DNA from: JANYJJ01 sp038241115
Lineage (GTDB): Bacteria > Pseudomonadota > Gammaproteobacteria > Burkholderiales > Burkholderiaceae_C
DNA: 20,268 bases
Assembly: GCA_038241115.1 (NCBI GenBank)
Contig: JBBRGA010000060.1
Coordinates: 1-20,268 of the forward strand
Direction of reading: 5' to 3'
Notes under the pieces: generated by a model
What the model was told of the DNA's origin: nothing
Database searches by the model: none
What the model saw: the letters and a program-made list of their open reading frames with translations, nothing else
Made by a program: the position numbers and the translations under genes
Shown here: piece by piece, positions 7,234 to 14,908 of the stretch
Layout of the letters: the number at the start of each line of letters is the position of its first letter
Position numbering within the stretch: the stretch's first letter is position 1

Positions 7234-7309
7234 TTTTAGAAACTAACGACAAAAACGAGCTGGTGACCCGGCGAATTATGGGTCAGCCACCTTCACCGAA
7301 TGCGTCGCG
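7221..7309 (-). other. Spacer between the last permease and the BMP lipoprotein gene
   Basis: An 89-base gap, the longest inside the importer cluster. It carries a weak inverted repeat, TGACCC/GGGTCA (7264-7269 and 7280-7285), with a 10-base loop. On the minus strand a run of five T follows seven bases after the stem. It is too weak to call a terminator. It could be an intercistronic stem-loop or lie near an internal promoter for the highly needed binding protein. Confidence 0.35.
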
Positions 7310-8230
7310 TCAGCCGCCAGGAAAGAAGGGTTTCCCTATGGAGGCCGGCATGTTCACGCGGATGAAATTGGCGTTTCGAGAGATGAGCACCAGCACCACG
7401 ATGGTGGCCAAATACGGCAGCATGGTCAGGAATTGGCTGGGGATGTCTACCCCTTCGCCCTGCAAATGGAATTGCAGCATCGTCACACCACCGAACAGAT
7501 ATGCACCGAGCAAGACACGTGCCGGGCGCCAGGTGGCAAACGTGGTGAGGGCCAATGCGATCCAACCCTTGCCGGCGACCATGCCCTCGACCCACAGCGG
7601 TGTGTAGACGACCGAAATATAGGCACCCGACAGGCCGCACAACGCGCCGCCAACGACAACCGCCAGCATGCGAATGCGCCGCACCGGATAACCCAGCGCA
7701 TGCGCCGATTCGGGCGACTCGCCGATCGAGCGCAGCACCAGACCGGCGCGCGAGCGATACAAAAACCAGGCCAACGCGATCGTCAAGCCGATGGCGATGT
7801 AGACCATCGGGTGCTGCTTGAAGAAGGCCGGGCCAACGAACGGCAGGTCGGACAGAAAAGGGATGCTGAAACTCGGCCGCTCAGTCAGCTTTTCTTGCGT
7901 GTAGCGGATTCCGACGAACGCCGAAAAGCCCGAACCAAACAGGCTCAGCGCCAGGCCGGTTGCATATTGATTGGTGTTGAGCCAGATCACGAGCGCGCCA
8001 AACGCGGCCGCCAGCAAGGCACCGGCCGCCGCACCGCCAGCGAAAGCAAGCCAGTCGTTGCCCGTGTGCACGGCGGTGGCGTAGCCGGCGACCGCCGAGA
8101 CCAGCATCATCCCTTCCGCGCCGAGGTTGACGATGCCGGCCCGCTCGTTGATAAGCAGGCCGAGCGCAGCGAATGCAAGCACGGTGCCAGCGCTGAGCGT
8201 GGCGGCGAGGAGGAGCGCAAAGGATTCCAT
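7310..8230 (-). CDS. ABC transporter permease of the BMP-linked purine importer (second permease)
   Basis: Inner-membrane permease of the branched-chain/ribose type (BPD_transp_2), 306 residues, with about eight to ten hydrophobic segments. It starts MESFALLLAATLSAGTVLAF. The family landmark INERAGIVNLGAEGMML is at residues 27-43. RSIGESPESAHALGYPV is a cytoplasmic loop typical of NupQ/YufQ-like permeases, expected to contact the ATPase. Its ATG shares one base with the stop codon of the preceding permease (TGATG at 8232-8228), which points to translational coupling and a 1:1 heterodimer. It works with the other permease (8230-9378), the ATPase (9365-10912) and the BMP lipoprotein (6027-7205). 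Confidence 0.92.
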   Translation of the reverse strand: MESFALLLAATLSAGTVLAFAALGLLINERAGIVNLGAEGMMLVSAVAGYATAVHTGNDWLAFAGGAAAGALLAAAFGALVIWLNTNQYATGLALSLFGSGFSAFVGIRYTQEKLTERPSFSIPFLSDLPFVGPAFFKQHPMVYIAIGLTIALAWFLYRSRAGLVLRSIGESPESAHALGYPVRRIRMLAVVVGGALCGLSGAYISVVYTPLWVEGMVAGKGWIALALTTFATWRPARVLLGAYLFGGVTMLQFHLQGEGVDIPSQFLTMLPYLATIVVLVLISRNANFIRVNMPASIGKPFFPGG

Positions 8231-9378
8231 CAGGCGACCTTTTCGGTGGTGGCGGCAGACGCCGTGGAGGTGATCGTTGCGGTCGTCGCTTTCGACGCTT
8301 TCGACGCTTTCGGCGCCGGGCGCGCGGCCTGCCAGCAGATGCGGTAGTGGATCAGCGTGTCGCAGGCCAGCAGCGTGAACAGAAGCAAGCCCTGGAACAC
8401 ACCGGTGAGTGACTTTGGCAAACCCAGCCGCGATTGCGCAAGCTCGCCGCCGATGTAGAACATGCTCATCAGAATTGCCGAGAACACGATGCCCACCGGG
8501 TGCAGACGGCCCACGTACGCGACGATGATGGCTGCGAAGCCGTAGCCTGCAGGCACGTAAGGCGTGAGCTGGCCCAGCGGGCCAGCGACCTCCAACCCAC
8601 CGGCCAGACCCGCCATGCCGCCCGACAGCAGCAGCGCCGTCCACAGCGCTTTGCGCGAAGAGAAGCCTGCATAACGCGCCGCCGCTGGAGCGAGACCGCC
8701 AACCTGCAGCTGAAACCCTGCATAGGTGCGGAACAGCAGCACCCAGAACGCGGCAACCGCAAGCAGCGCGATGATTACACCCGCATTGACGCGAAAGCCG
8801 TCGAACAGCTTGGGCATCTGCGTCGACTTCAGGAAGGTGATCGTCTGCGGGAAGTTGTAGCCGGCCGGGTCTTTCCAGGGCCCGTAGACAAGGTAACCCA
8901 GCACCTGATCGGCCACGTAGACCAGCATCAGACTCACAAGAATCTCGTTGGCGTTGAAGCGGTCGCGCAGCAGCGCAACGATGGCCGCCCACAGCATGCC
9001 GCCGACCACCGCTGCGAGCAACACCCATATGACGAACCAGGCGCCGGTGCTTTTGTCAGCCGTCATCGCCACACCGCTGGCGAAAATCGCACCGAGCACG
9101 TACTGCCCTTCGGCACCGATGTTCCAGACGTTGGAGCGAAAACACACCGCCAGGCCGAGGCCGATCAGGATCAGCGGCGTCGCCTTCATCGCGAGTTCGG
9201 TCAGCGCATACATGCTCCTGAGCGGCTCGACGAAGAAAACGTAAAGACCGCGAAATGGATCTTTGCCAAGCAGCACGAACAAGGCGCTGCCAATGACCAC
9301 GGTGATGGCCAGTGCCAGCACCGGCGACATCATCGACATCACCTTCGATGCTTCGGGGCGCGCTTCAAGCTTGAGCAT
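8230..9378 (-). CDS. ABC transporter permease of the BMP-linked purine importer (first permease)
   Basis: Inner-membrane permease (BPD_transp_2 family; NupP/YufP-like), 382 residues from MLKLEARPEASKV. This start has AAGGAG seven bases upstream (plus coordinates 9386-9391) and overlaps the end of the ATPase gene by 14 bases; the longer open frame to 9438 adds only out-of-family residues. The landmark VWNIGAEGQYVLGA is near residues 84-97, and LRDRFNANEILVSLML forms a conserved loop. The helices end about 30 residues before the C-terminus, which has a low-complexity tail rich in Ala, Ser, Thr and Lys encoded partly by a 9-base tandem repeat. It forms a heterodimeric channel with the next gene product. 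Tight overlaps on both sides show an operon. Confidence 0.92.
   Translation of the reverse strand: MLKLEARPEASKVMSMMSPVLALAITVVIGSALFVLLGKDPFRGLYVFFVEPLRSMYALTELAMKATPLILIGLGLAVCFRSNVWNIGAEGQYVLGAIFASGVAMTADKSTGAWFVIWVLLAAVVGGMLWAAIVALLRDRFNANEILVSLMLVYVADQVLGYLVYGPWKDPAGYNFPQTITFLKSTQMPKLFDGFRVNAGVIIALLAVAAFWVLLFRTYAGFQLQVGGLAPAAARYAGFSSRKALWTALLLSGGMAGLAGGLEVAGPLGQLTPYVPAGYGFAAIIVAYVGRLHPVGIVFSAILMSMFYIGGELAQSRLGLPKSLTGVFQGLLLFTLLACDTLIHYRICWQAARPAPKASKASKATTATITSTASAATTEKVA
8287..8313. repeat. Three 9-base tandem units in the permease C-terminal tail
   Basis: The unit CGCTTTCGA occurs three times, the last with one change (CGCTTTCGG). On the coding strand it gives a repeated Lys-Ala-Ser tripeptide in the soluble tail of the first permease. 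It is in frame, so copy-number change would alter tail length without breaking the gene. Confidence 0.75.
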
Positions 9379-10912
9379 GCTGTTTCTCCTTGCTGGCGCT
9401 TGCGCTGACAGACGCAGCGTCCTTGTTCCACAAGCCACTCATCCATTCGCCGATCTGCTCTATCGTTGCCTGCGCAGTCGGGGTGCTGGGCGACACCTTG
9501 CCCTGCGCGATCACCACCAGGCGGTCGCAGATTTCGAACAGTTCGTCGAGTTCCTCGCTGACCACCAGCAGCGCGCAGCCCTTGTCTCGAAGCGCAAGCA
9601 GTTCGCCGCGGATCTGCGCTGCTGCACCCACGTCCACGCCCCAAGTTGGCTGCGACACGATCAGCAACTTCGGGTTGGCCTGAATCTCGCGGCCGACGAG
9701 AAACTTCTGCAGGTTGCCGCCCGACAGGCTCTTGGCCGCAGCCTGCGGCCCGCCAGTCTTGACGTTGAACCGCTGAATCAGGTTTTGCGCCAGCTTCGTC
9801 ACTGCATGGGTGTCGATCCAGCCGGCCGCGCTGACTGCCTCGGTGCGCGTCAACAGTGTGTTTGCCGCGAGCGACAGGCTTGGCACCGCGCCGCGCCCCA
9901 GCCGTTCCTCGGGCACGAAATGCAGGCCTTCCTTGCGTCGCCGGCGCGGCGAATGCTTGGCAATGTCTTTGCCGAACATGCGGATCGAGTCGGTCGGGGC
10001 GCGTGCGTCTTCTCCCGACAGCGCCGCCATCAACTCCTGCTGGCCGTTGCCCGAGACGCCGGCAATGCCGACGATCTCGCCTGCTTTCACGTCGAAGCGG
10101 ATGTCGGCCAGGTTCATGCCGAAATGGTCTTCCTTGGGCAGCGTCAGCCCGCGCACTTCCAGAACCACCGCGCCGGGCTGCGTGGGCACGTGCTTGAGTT
10201 GCGGCGGCTCGGCACCAATCATCAGGCGCGAGAGGCCGGCGTTGGTCTCAAGGCGCGGGTCGACCGTGCCGGTCACTTTGCCGCCGCGCAGCACGGTGCA
10301 GTTGGTGCAAAGCGCGCGAATTTCGTCCAGCTTGTGGCTGATGTAGAGCACGCTCGTGCCCTCGTCTGCCAACTTGCGCAGCGTGACGAAGAGCCGCTCG
10401 ACCGCCTGCGGCGTGAGCACCGAGGTGGGTTCATCGAGGATCAGGCACTTCGGATCGGTCATCAATGCGCGAACAATCTCGACCCGCTGCCGCTCGCCAA
10501 CCGACAGCGTGTGCACCGGCCGCTGCGGCTCGACGTCCAGCCCGTATTCCTGTTCGACCTTGGTCATGCGCCGCGTCACCTCGGTCAGCGTGAGCGACTT
10601 GTCCAGACCCAGCCAGACGTTTTCGGCCGCTGTCAGCGTGTCGAACAGCGAGAAGTGCTGATAAACCATGCTGATGCCCAAGGCGCGCGCCTGGGCCGGG
10701 CTCGCGATCTGCACCGCCTGACCGTTCCAGCGGATCTCGCCTTCATCGGGCCGCACTGCGCCGTAGATCATTTTCATCATCGTCGACTTGCCAGCGCCGT
10801 TCTCGCCGAGCACGGCATGAATCTCGCCGGGCTGTATCCGCAGGTTGACCGAGTCGTTGGCCTTGACGGCCGGGTACTGCTTGCTGATGTTCACGAGTTC
10901 AAGGCGCAGCAT
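9365..10912 (-). CDS. ABC transporter ATP-binding protein with two nucleotide-binding domains (purine importer)
   Basis: Cytoplasmic ATPase of the BMP-linked importer, 515 residues, built of two fused ABC domains as in NupO/YufO and RbsA. Domain 1 is complete: Walker A GENGAGKST (36-44), Q-loop region YQHFSLF (84-90), signature LSVGE (136-140), Walker B CLILDEP (156-162) and switch His193. Domain 2 is degenerate, as is normal for this family: GVSGNGQQEL (285-294) replaces Walker A, while the signature LSGGN (396-400) is kept and SQPTWGVD (420-427) stands for Walker B without the catalytic Glu. The ATG has AAGGA a few bases upstream. It lies 15 bases after guanine deaminase and overlaps the first permease gene by 14 bases, so all belong to one operon. 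Confidence 0.93.
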   Translation of the reverse strand: MLRLELVNISKQYPAVKANDSVNLRIQPGEIHAVLGENGAGKSTMMKMIYGAVRPDEGEIRWNGQAVQIASPAQARALGISMVYQHFSLFDTLTAAENVWLGLDKSLTLTEVTRRMTKVEQEYGLDVEPQRPVHTLSVGERQRVEIVRALMTDPKCLILDEPTSVLTPQAVERLFVTLRKLADEGTSVLYISHKLDEIRALCTNCTVLRGGKVTGTVDPRLETNAGLSRLMIGAEPPQLKHVPTQPGAVVLEVRGLTLPKEDHFGMNLADIRFDVKAGEIVGIAGVSGNGQQELMAALSGEDARAPTDSIRMFGKDIAKHSPRRRRKEGLHFVPEERLGRGAVPSLSLAANTLLTRTEAVSAAGWIDTHAVTKLAQNLIQRFNVKTGGPQAAAKSLSGGNLQKFLVGREIQANPKLLIVSQPTWGVDVGAAAQIRGELLALRDKGCALLVVSEELDELFEICDRLVVIAQGKVSPSTPTAQATIEQIGEWMSGLWNKDAASVSASASKEKQHAQA

Positions 10913-10927
10913 GGTCTTCCTTGCAGA

Positions 10928-12280
10928 CTAAAAATTCAATTGGGCCGCGCGAGATGGATGCGCAGCCCCGGCATGGCGCAACGCGCCCGCCACGTAAGTC
11001 GCCACCAGGTTGCGGTCGTCGCCCAGCAACATCCAAGCGAAGGCGCGTTCGTGCAGGCCACGCGCTGCGCCAATGCGGCGCCGGGCAACAGGGTCGGCAG
11101 CCCAGTCCCAAACACACACATCGGCCACGCGGCCAACTTCGAGCGAGCCGATCTCATCGGCCAGGTCAAGCGCCTGCGCTGCCCCCAGCGTGGCAGCGTG
11201 CAGCGCGCACCAGGCCGTCAATCGCTGGCCGGACATGGCCTGCACCCTGTAGGCATCGGCCATCGTGCGCAGCATCGACAGGCTGGTGCCACCACCCACG
11301 TCGCTGGCCAGACTGACGGCTGCGCCGCCGCTTGAGGCCGCGCGCCAGTCGAACAGGCCGCTGCCAAGGAACAGGTTGGACGATGGGCTGTGCGCAATCT
11401 GCGAGCCAGACGCACGCAAGGCGGCGCGGTCGGCGTCGTCGATCCAGATGCCGTGCGCCAGCACGCTACGGCGGTGTAGCAGGCCTGCGCGCGCATACAC
11501 ATCGAGGTAGCTGCGCGCTTGTGGAAACAGCTCGCGCACCCAAGCCACTTCAGCGCGGTTCTCGGCAACGTGGGTTTGCATATAGAGGCTTGCATCAGCC
11601 CGGCACAGTGCGCCGGCCATGGCCAGTTGTTCGGGTGTGCTGGTCGGCGCGAAGCGCACGGTCACGGCATACGCCAGGCGTTCCACACCGTGCCAGCGGT
11701 CGATCAGATCGATGCAGTCGCGCTCGGCCTGCGCCACGTCGTCACGCAGGCCGTCGGGCGAGTGGCGATCTTGCAAGACCTTGCCGGCGATCAAGCGCAT
11801 GCCGCGCGCTTGCGCCGCACGAAACAGTGCCTCGACCGAGGTTTTGTGAACGGTGGGAAATGCCACCGCCGCCGTCGTGCCGTGGGCCAACAGTGCATTG
11901 ACGAACAGCTCGGCACCGGCGCGCGAATATTCAGGGTCGGCGTAGCGCGTTTCGGCCGGGAAGGTGTAAGTGTTCAGCCAATCGAGCAGCTCGGTGCCGT
12001 AACTTGCGATCACTTCAAGCTGCGGCATGTGCACGTGGGTGTCGATGAAGCCGGGCAGGATCAGACGGCCGGTGTGGTCTTCTTGTGTCCAGCTGGCATC
12101 GGGCGCTTGCGGTTGCGCGCCCGCAATGCGGCCGTTTTCAATCAGCAGCCAGTGGTCGGGCCGCCAGCGCACCGCGGCGGAATCGATCGCGCCCCAGACC
12201 GGCGCAGCGGTGAAGTCGAGCAAGTCACCGCGCAGCGCGAGGCGGGCGGGCGGCTTGGCGGTGTGCGCAGTCTTCACCAT
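10928..12280 (-). CDS. guaD: Guanine deaminase
   Basis: Zinc-dependent amidohydrolase converting guanine to xanthine and ammonia in the cytoplasm, 450 residues, the normal size. The amidohydrolase landmarks are present: PGFIDTHVHMPQ with H82/H84, YMQTHVAEN with H237, VLAHGIW with H276, and SLASDVGGGTSLSM with D327. The latter, together with ASYGTELLDWLNTYTFP near residue 92, is characteristic of GuaD rather than of other amidohydrolases. The start ATG (12280) has GAGG seven bases before it; the ribosome site touches the stop codon of the LysR gene nine bases away. It is followed 15 bases later by the importer ATPase. Its product is the substrate of the XdhAB enzyme encoded divergently. Confidence 0.94.
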   Translation of the reverse strand: MVKTAHTAKPPARLALRGDLLDFTAAPVWGAIDSAAVRWRPDHWLLIENGRIAGAQPQAPDASWTQEDHTGRLILPGFIDTHVHMPQLEVIASYGTELLDWLNTYTFPAETRYADPEYSRAGAELFVNALLAHGTTAAVAFPTVHKTSVEALFRAAQARGMRLIAGKVLQDRHSPDGLRDDVAQAERDCIDLIDRWHGVERLAYAVTVRFAPTSTPEQLAMAGALCRADASLYMQTHVAENRAEVAWVRELFPQARSYLDVYARAGLLHRRSVLAHGIWIDDADRAALRASGSQIAHSPSSNLFLGSGLFDWRAASSGGAAVSLASDVGGGTSLSMLRTMADAYRVQAMSGQRLTAWCALHAATLGAAQALDLADEIGSLEVGRVADVCVWDWAADPVARRRIGAARGLHERAFAWMLLGDDRNLVATYVAGALRHAGAAHPSRAAQLNF

Positions 12281-12289
12281 GCAAATGCC

Positions 12290-13282
12290 TCAATGCGCCT
12301 CGGCGCGACGAGGCATGCCGCGGCTGGGGAGCTGGCGCGCCACATCGCGCACCTGCTCGCGCAGCCAGCGGCCCGAAGCGGAAGCGTGCGTGAGTTCATG
12401 CCAGAGTTGGTAATAGGTCAAAGGAGGAAAAGGCACCGGGCAACGCACGATGCGCACTGGCAGCGCGTCGATGTAACGCGAGCAAAACTGTTTGCCTGTA
12501 GTCAACACCAGCAAGCTTTGCGCCACCATCAGAGGGATCAAGCTGAAATGCGCGCTGCGCACCATCACGTCGCGCCGCACGCCGAGCGAAGCGAGGTGCT
12601 CATCGATCACGCCGGGCGACGCACCGTGCACGCCCGCGTGCAACGGCATCGGAGCCACGTGCTCACAGGCCAGGTAGCGCTCCGGTGACCAGGCACGGGT
12701 GGTCGATGTGCGAAGCAGCGGGTGGTCTTCGGCGACGAGGCAGACGATCTCGTCCGACATCAGCCGCCCCAGGTGCAGCTCTTCCGGTGGCTTGAGCCAG
12801 TTACCGATCACCAGGTCGACTTCGGCGGCGGCCAAGCTGCGGCGGTAGTCGAACTCACCCGACAGCGGCATCAGCTCGATGCGCACCTTCGGTGCCACCC
12901 GCTTCAGATGCGCCACCAGTTCCGGCAGGAACAACGGGTCGAGGTAGTCGCTGGCGGCAATGCGGAAAGTGGCGCTGCTGTCCAGCGCCTCGAAGCCGCG
13001 TTGATGGGCACGCGGACTGAAAAGCCGATCTGCGTCTTGCAGGATGCGCGTGGCGGGTTCGAGCAAACGCAGTGCGGTCTCGGTCGGGGCCATGGCATTA
13101 CCGGCGCGCACCAGCAACGGGTCAGCGGTCAGCGCGCGCAGCCGCTTCAGCTGGGCACTCACGGCGGGCTGCGTACTTTGCAAACGCATGGCAGCCCGAG
13201 AAACACTGCGCTCGGTAATCAAGGTCTTCAGCACCCGAATGAGGAAGATCTCGATCTTGTCGAAGTCCACACGTTGCGTCAT
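12290..13282 (-). CDS. LysR-family transcriptional regulator, probably of purine catabolism
   Basis: A 330-residue LysR-type regulator. The N-terminal winged helix-turn-helix spans about residues 8-65, with the core SVSRAAMRLQSTQPAVSAQL (26-45). The rest is a substrate-binding-like effector domain (from about residue 100, FRIAASDYLDPLFLPELVAHL region). The ATG has AAGG six bases upstream. It is divergent from xdhA, the usual layout for a LysR protein that controls its neighbour, and it is also the first gene of the minus-strand unit lysR-guaD-importer. A purine intermediate is a plausible effector (inference). I do not recognise it as a named regulator. Confidence 0.9.
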   Translation of the reverse strand: MTQRVDFDKIEIFLIRVLKTLITERSVSRAAMRLQSTQPAVSAQLKRLRALTADPLLVRAGNAMAPTETALRLLEPATRILQDADRLFSPRAHQRGFEALDSSATFRIAASDYLDPLFLPELVAHLKRVAPKVRIELMPLSGEFDYRRSLAAAEVDLVIGNWLKPPEELHLGRLMSDEIVCLVAEDHPLLRTSTTRAWSPERYLACEHVAPMPLHAGVHGASPGVIDEHLASLGVRRDVMVRSAHFSLIPLMVAQSLLVLTTGKQFCSRYIDALPVRIVRCPVPFPPLTYYQLWHELTHASASGRWLREQVRDVARQLPSRGMPRRAEAH

Positions 13283-13323
13283 ACGCCACCTTGAATACGC
13301 GGTATGCGCTTGACTGTATACGC
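13280..13323. promoter_or_regulatory. Four-copy ATACGC-type motif array between lysR and xdhA (candidate LysR operator)
   Basis: Four 7-base copies of the form YATRCGC or close to it lie at 13280-13286, 13294-13300, 13303-13309 and 13317-13323. Their starts are spaced 14, 9 and 14 bases. This makes an imperfect 23-base direct repeat (15 of 23 positions equal by eye). ATACGCGGTAT in the middle is also an ATAC/GTAT inverted repeat. The first copy covers the lysR start codon. TTGACT at 13310-13315 (plus) resembles a -35 box for xdhA, but no good -10 follows. TATACA at 13320-13315 (minus) resembles a -10 for lysR. Confidence 0.5.
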
Positions 13324-13375
13324 TGAACTCGGAAATCGGCTAACTTCGTACGTCGTCTCACCCCGTCGAGCCCCT

Positions 13376-14908
13376 ATGTCTACACGCCCTATTCGCTTCT
13401 TCCACCGCGGCGCCATCACCGAGGTGAGCGGCGTCTCCCCTACCCGCAGCGTGCTTGATTGGCTACGGGAAGACGCACTGTGCAGCGGCACCAAGGAAGG
13501 CTGCAATGAGGGCGACTGCGGCGCCTGCACCGTCGTCATTGGCGAGACAGCCGCGCCCGGCGATCCAGCCGCTGTGCGCGGCCTGAGCCTGCGCAGTGTC
13601 AACGCCTGCATCCAGTTCTTGCCCACCTTGGACGGCAAGGCGCTGTTCACCGTGGAAGATCTGCGCGCCATGAACGCAGACCAGCTGCACCCGGTACAGC
13701 AAGCCATGGTCGAGTGCCACGGCTCGCAATGCGGTTTCTGCACCCCCGGTTTCGTGATGTCGCTGTGGTCGGCCTATGAGCACCATCAGGCCTGCGCAAC
13801 GCAACCCAGCCGTCAACAACTTGCCGACGAACTCTCGGGCAACCTGTGCCGCTGCACCGGCTACCGGCCGATCCTCGACGCTGGGCAGCGCATGTTCGCC
13901 TTGCCCACTGTCGCGCTCGACACCGCACCGGTGCTGCGCGCATTGAAGACGTTGGCAGACGAAGCCACTTTCAGCTACGCCGCCGATGCAAGCGGCCACC
14001 ACTTTCACGCACCGAAATCTCTGGCTGAACTGGCACGGCTGCGCCGTGCCAATCCGAATGCGCAACTGCTCGCCGGTTCCACCGACGTGGGCCTGTGGGT
14101 CAACAAGCAATTCCGCAATGTGGGCGACATCGTTTACGTGGGTGACGTGGCCGAGTTGAAGCGCGTCACACTCACGCAAGATGAACTTTTCATCGGTGCG
14201 GGTGCGTCGCTGGAAGCCGGTTGGCGCGCCTTGGCTCGGCACGCGACATCGCTCACCGATGTGTGGATGCGCTTCGCTTCACCGCTGATCCGCAACGCCG
14301 GCACCATGGGCGGCAACGTGGCCAACGGCTCGCCGATTGGCGACGCTGCGCCAGTGTTGATGGCCTTGGACGCGCAGATCGAACTGCGCTGCGGCGAGCA
14401 AGTTCGCCGCATGCCGCTGCAAGACTTCTACACCGGCTACATGCGCAACCAATTGGCCCCCGGCGAGTTCGTACAGGGCATGGCGGTGCCGGTGTCGGCA
14501 TTCCAAAAAACATTGCGCGCCTACAAGATCAGCAAGCGTTTTGACTGCGATATTTCGGCTGTTTGCGCAGGCTTTGCGCTGGAGCTGCGCGACAACACCG
14601 TCGCCCACATTCGACTTGCTTTTGGAGGCATGGCGGGCACAGTGAAACGCGCTGCCGCCACCGAAGCGGCGCTGCTGGGGATGGCTTGGGATCAGCGCAC
14701 GGTGGACATCGCGAAGGCCGCGATGCTCGCAGACTTCGAACCGCTGTCCGACATGCGGGCCAGCGCGGCCTACCGCATGCAGGTGGCGCAAAACCTGTTG
14801 CAGCGCTTTTGGTTGGAAACGCGCAGCAGCAAGCCTCTGGCGTCGACTGAAACCAGCGTCTGGAACGACATGGCGGCGGCGCGACTGGCCGATGAGGTGA
14901 CGCTGTGA
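13376..14908 (+). CDS. xdhA: Xanthine dehydrogenase small subunit (2Fe-2S and FAD)
   Basis: Iron-sulfur and flavin subunit of bacterial xanthine dehydrogenase, 510 residues from MSTRPIRFFHRGA. The N-terminal plant-type [2Fe-2S] domain has GCNEGDCGACTVV (C43, C48, C51) and C78. The second [2Fe-2S] domain has CGFC (C119, C122) and CRC (C158, C160). An FAD domain follows with LLAGSTDVGLW (about 231-241) and NAGTMGGNVANGSPIGDAAP (307-326). Electrons pass from the molybdenum site through both clusters to FAD and then to NAD. An in-frame ATG at 13304 would add 24 residues without family similarity and would place the start inside the candidate operator, so 13376 is preferred, although its ribosome site is weak (GAG five bases upstream). 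It overlaps xdhB by four bases. Confidence 0.95.
   Translation: MSTRPIRFFHRGAITEVSGVSPTRSVLDWLREDALCSGTKEGCNEGDCGACTVVIGETAAPGDPAAVRGLSLRSVNACIQFLPTLDGKALFTVEDLRAMNADQLHPVQQAMVECHGSQCGFCTPGFVMSLWSAYEHHQACATQPSRQQLADELSGNLCRCTGYRPILDAGQRMFALPTVALDTAPVLRALKTLADEATFSYAADASGHHFHAPKSLAELARLRRANPNAQLLAGSTDVGLWVNKQFRNVGDIVYVGDVAELKRVTLTQDELFIGAGASLEAGWRALARHATSLTDVWMRFASPLIRNAGTMGGNVANGSPIGDAAPVLMALDAQIELRCGEQVRRMPLQDFYTGYMRNQLAPGEFVQGMAVPVSAFQKTLRAYKISKRFDCDISAVCAGFALELRDNTVAHIRLAFGGMAGTVKRAAATEAALLGMAWDQRTVDIAKAAMLADFEPLSDMRASAAYRMQVAQNLLQRFWLETRSSKPLASTETSVWNDMAAARLADEVTL

Noticed and set aside
7310..9028. A 572-codon minus-strand frame that would fuse extra sequence to the second permease
   Set aside because: The portion beyond 8230 is a shadow of the first permease gene. 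The true start is the ATG overlapping that gene's stop codon.
9263..11335. A 690-codon open frame on the plus strand
   Set aside because: It lies antisense to the importer ATPase and to parts of guaD and the first permease, all of which have full sets of family motifs. Its own translation is rich in Arg, His and Gln with no recognisable domain, as expected of a shadow frame in high-GC DNA.
13304..13375. Longer xdhA starting at ATG 13304
   Set aside because: The added 24 residues do not resemble XdhA and would overlap the candidate operator. The family N-terminus begins at the ATG at 13376.
13283..13375. Purine riboswitch before xdhA
   Set aside because: The leader is too short and no three-way junction sequence was seen. 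A LysR-based control explains the layout better.
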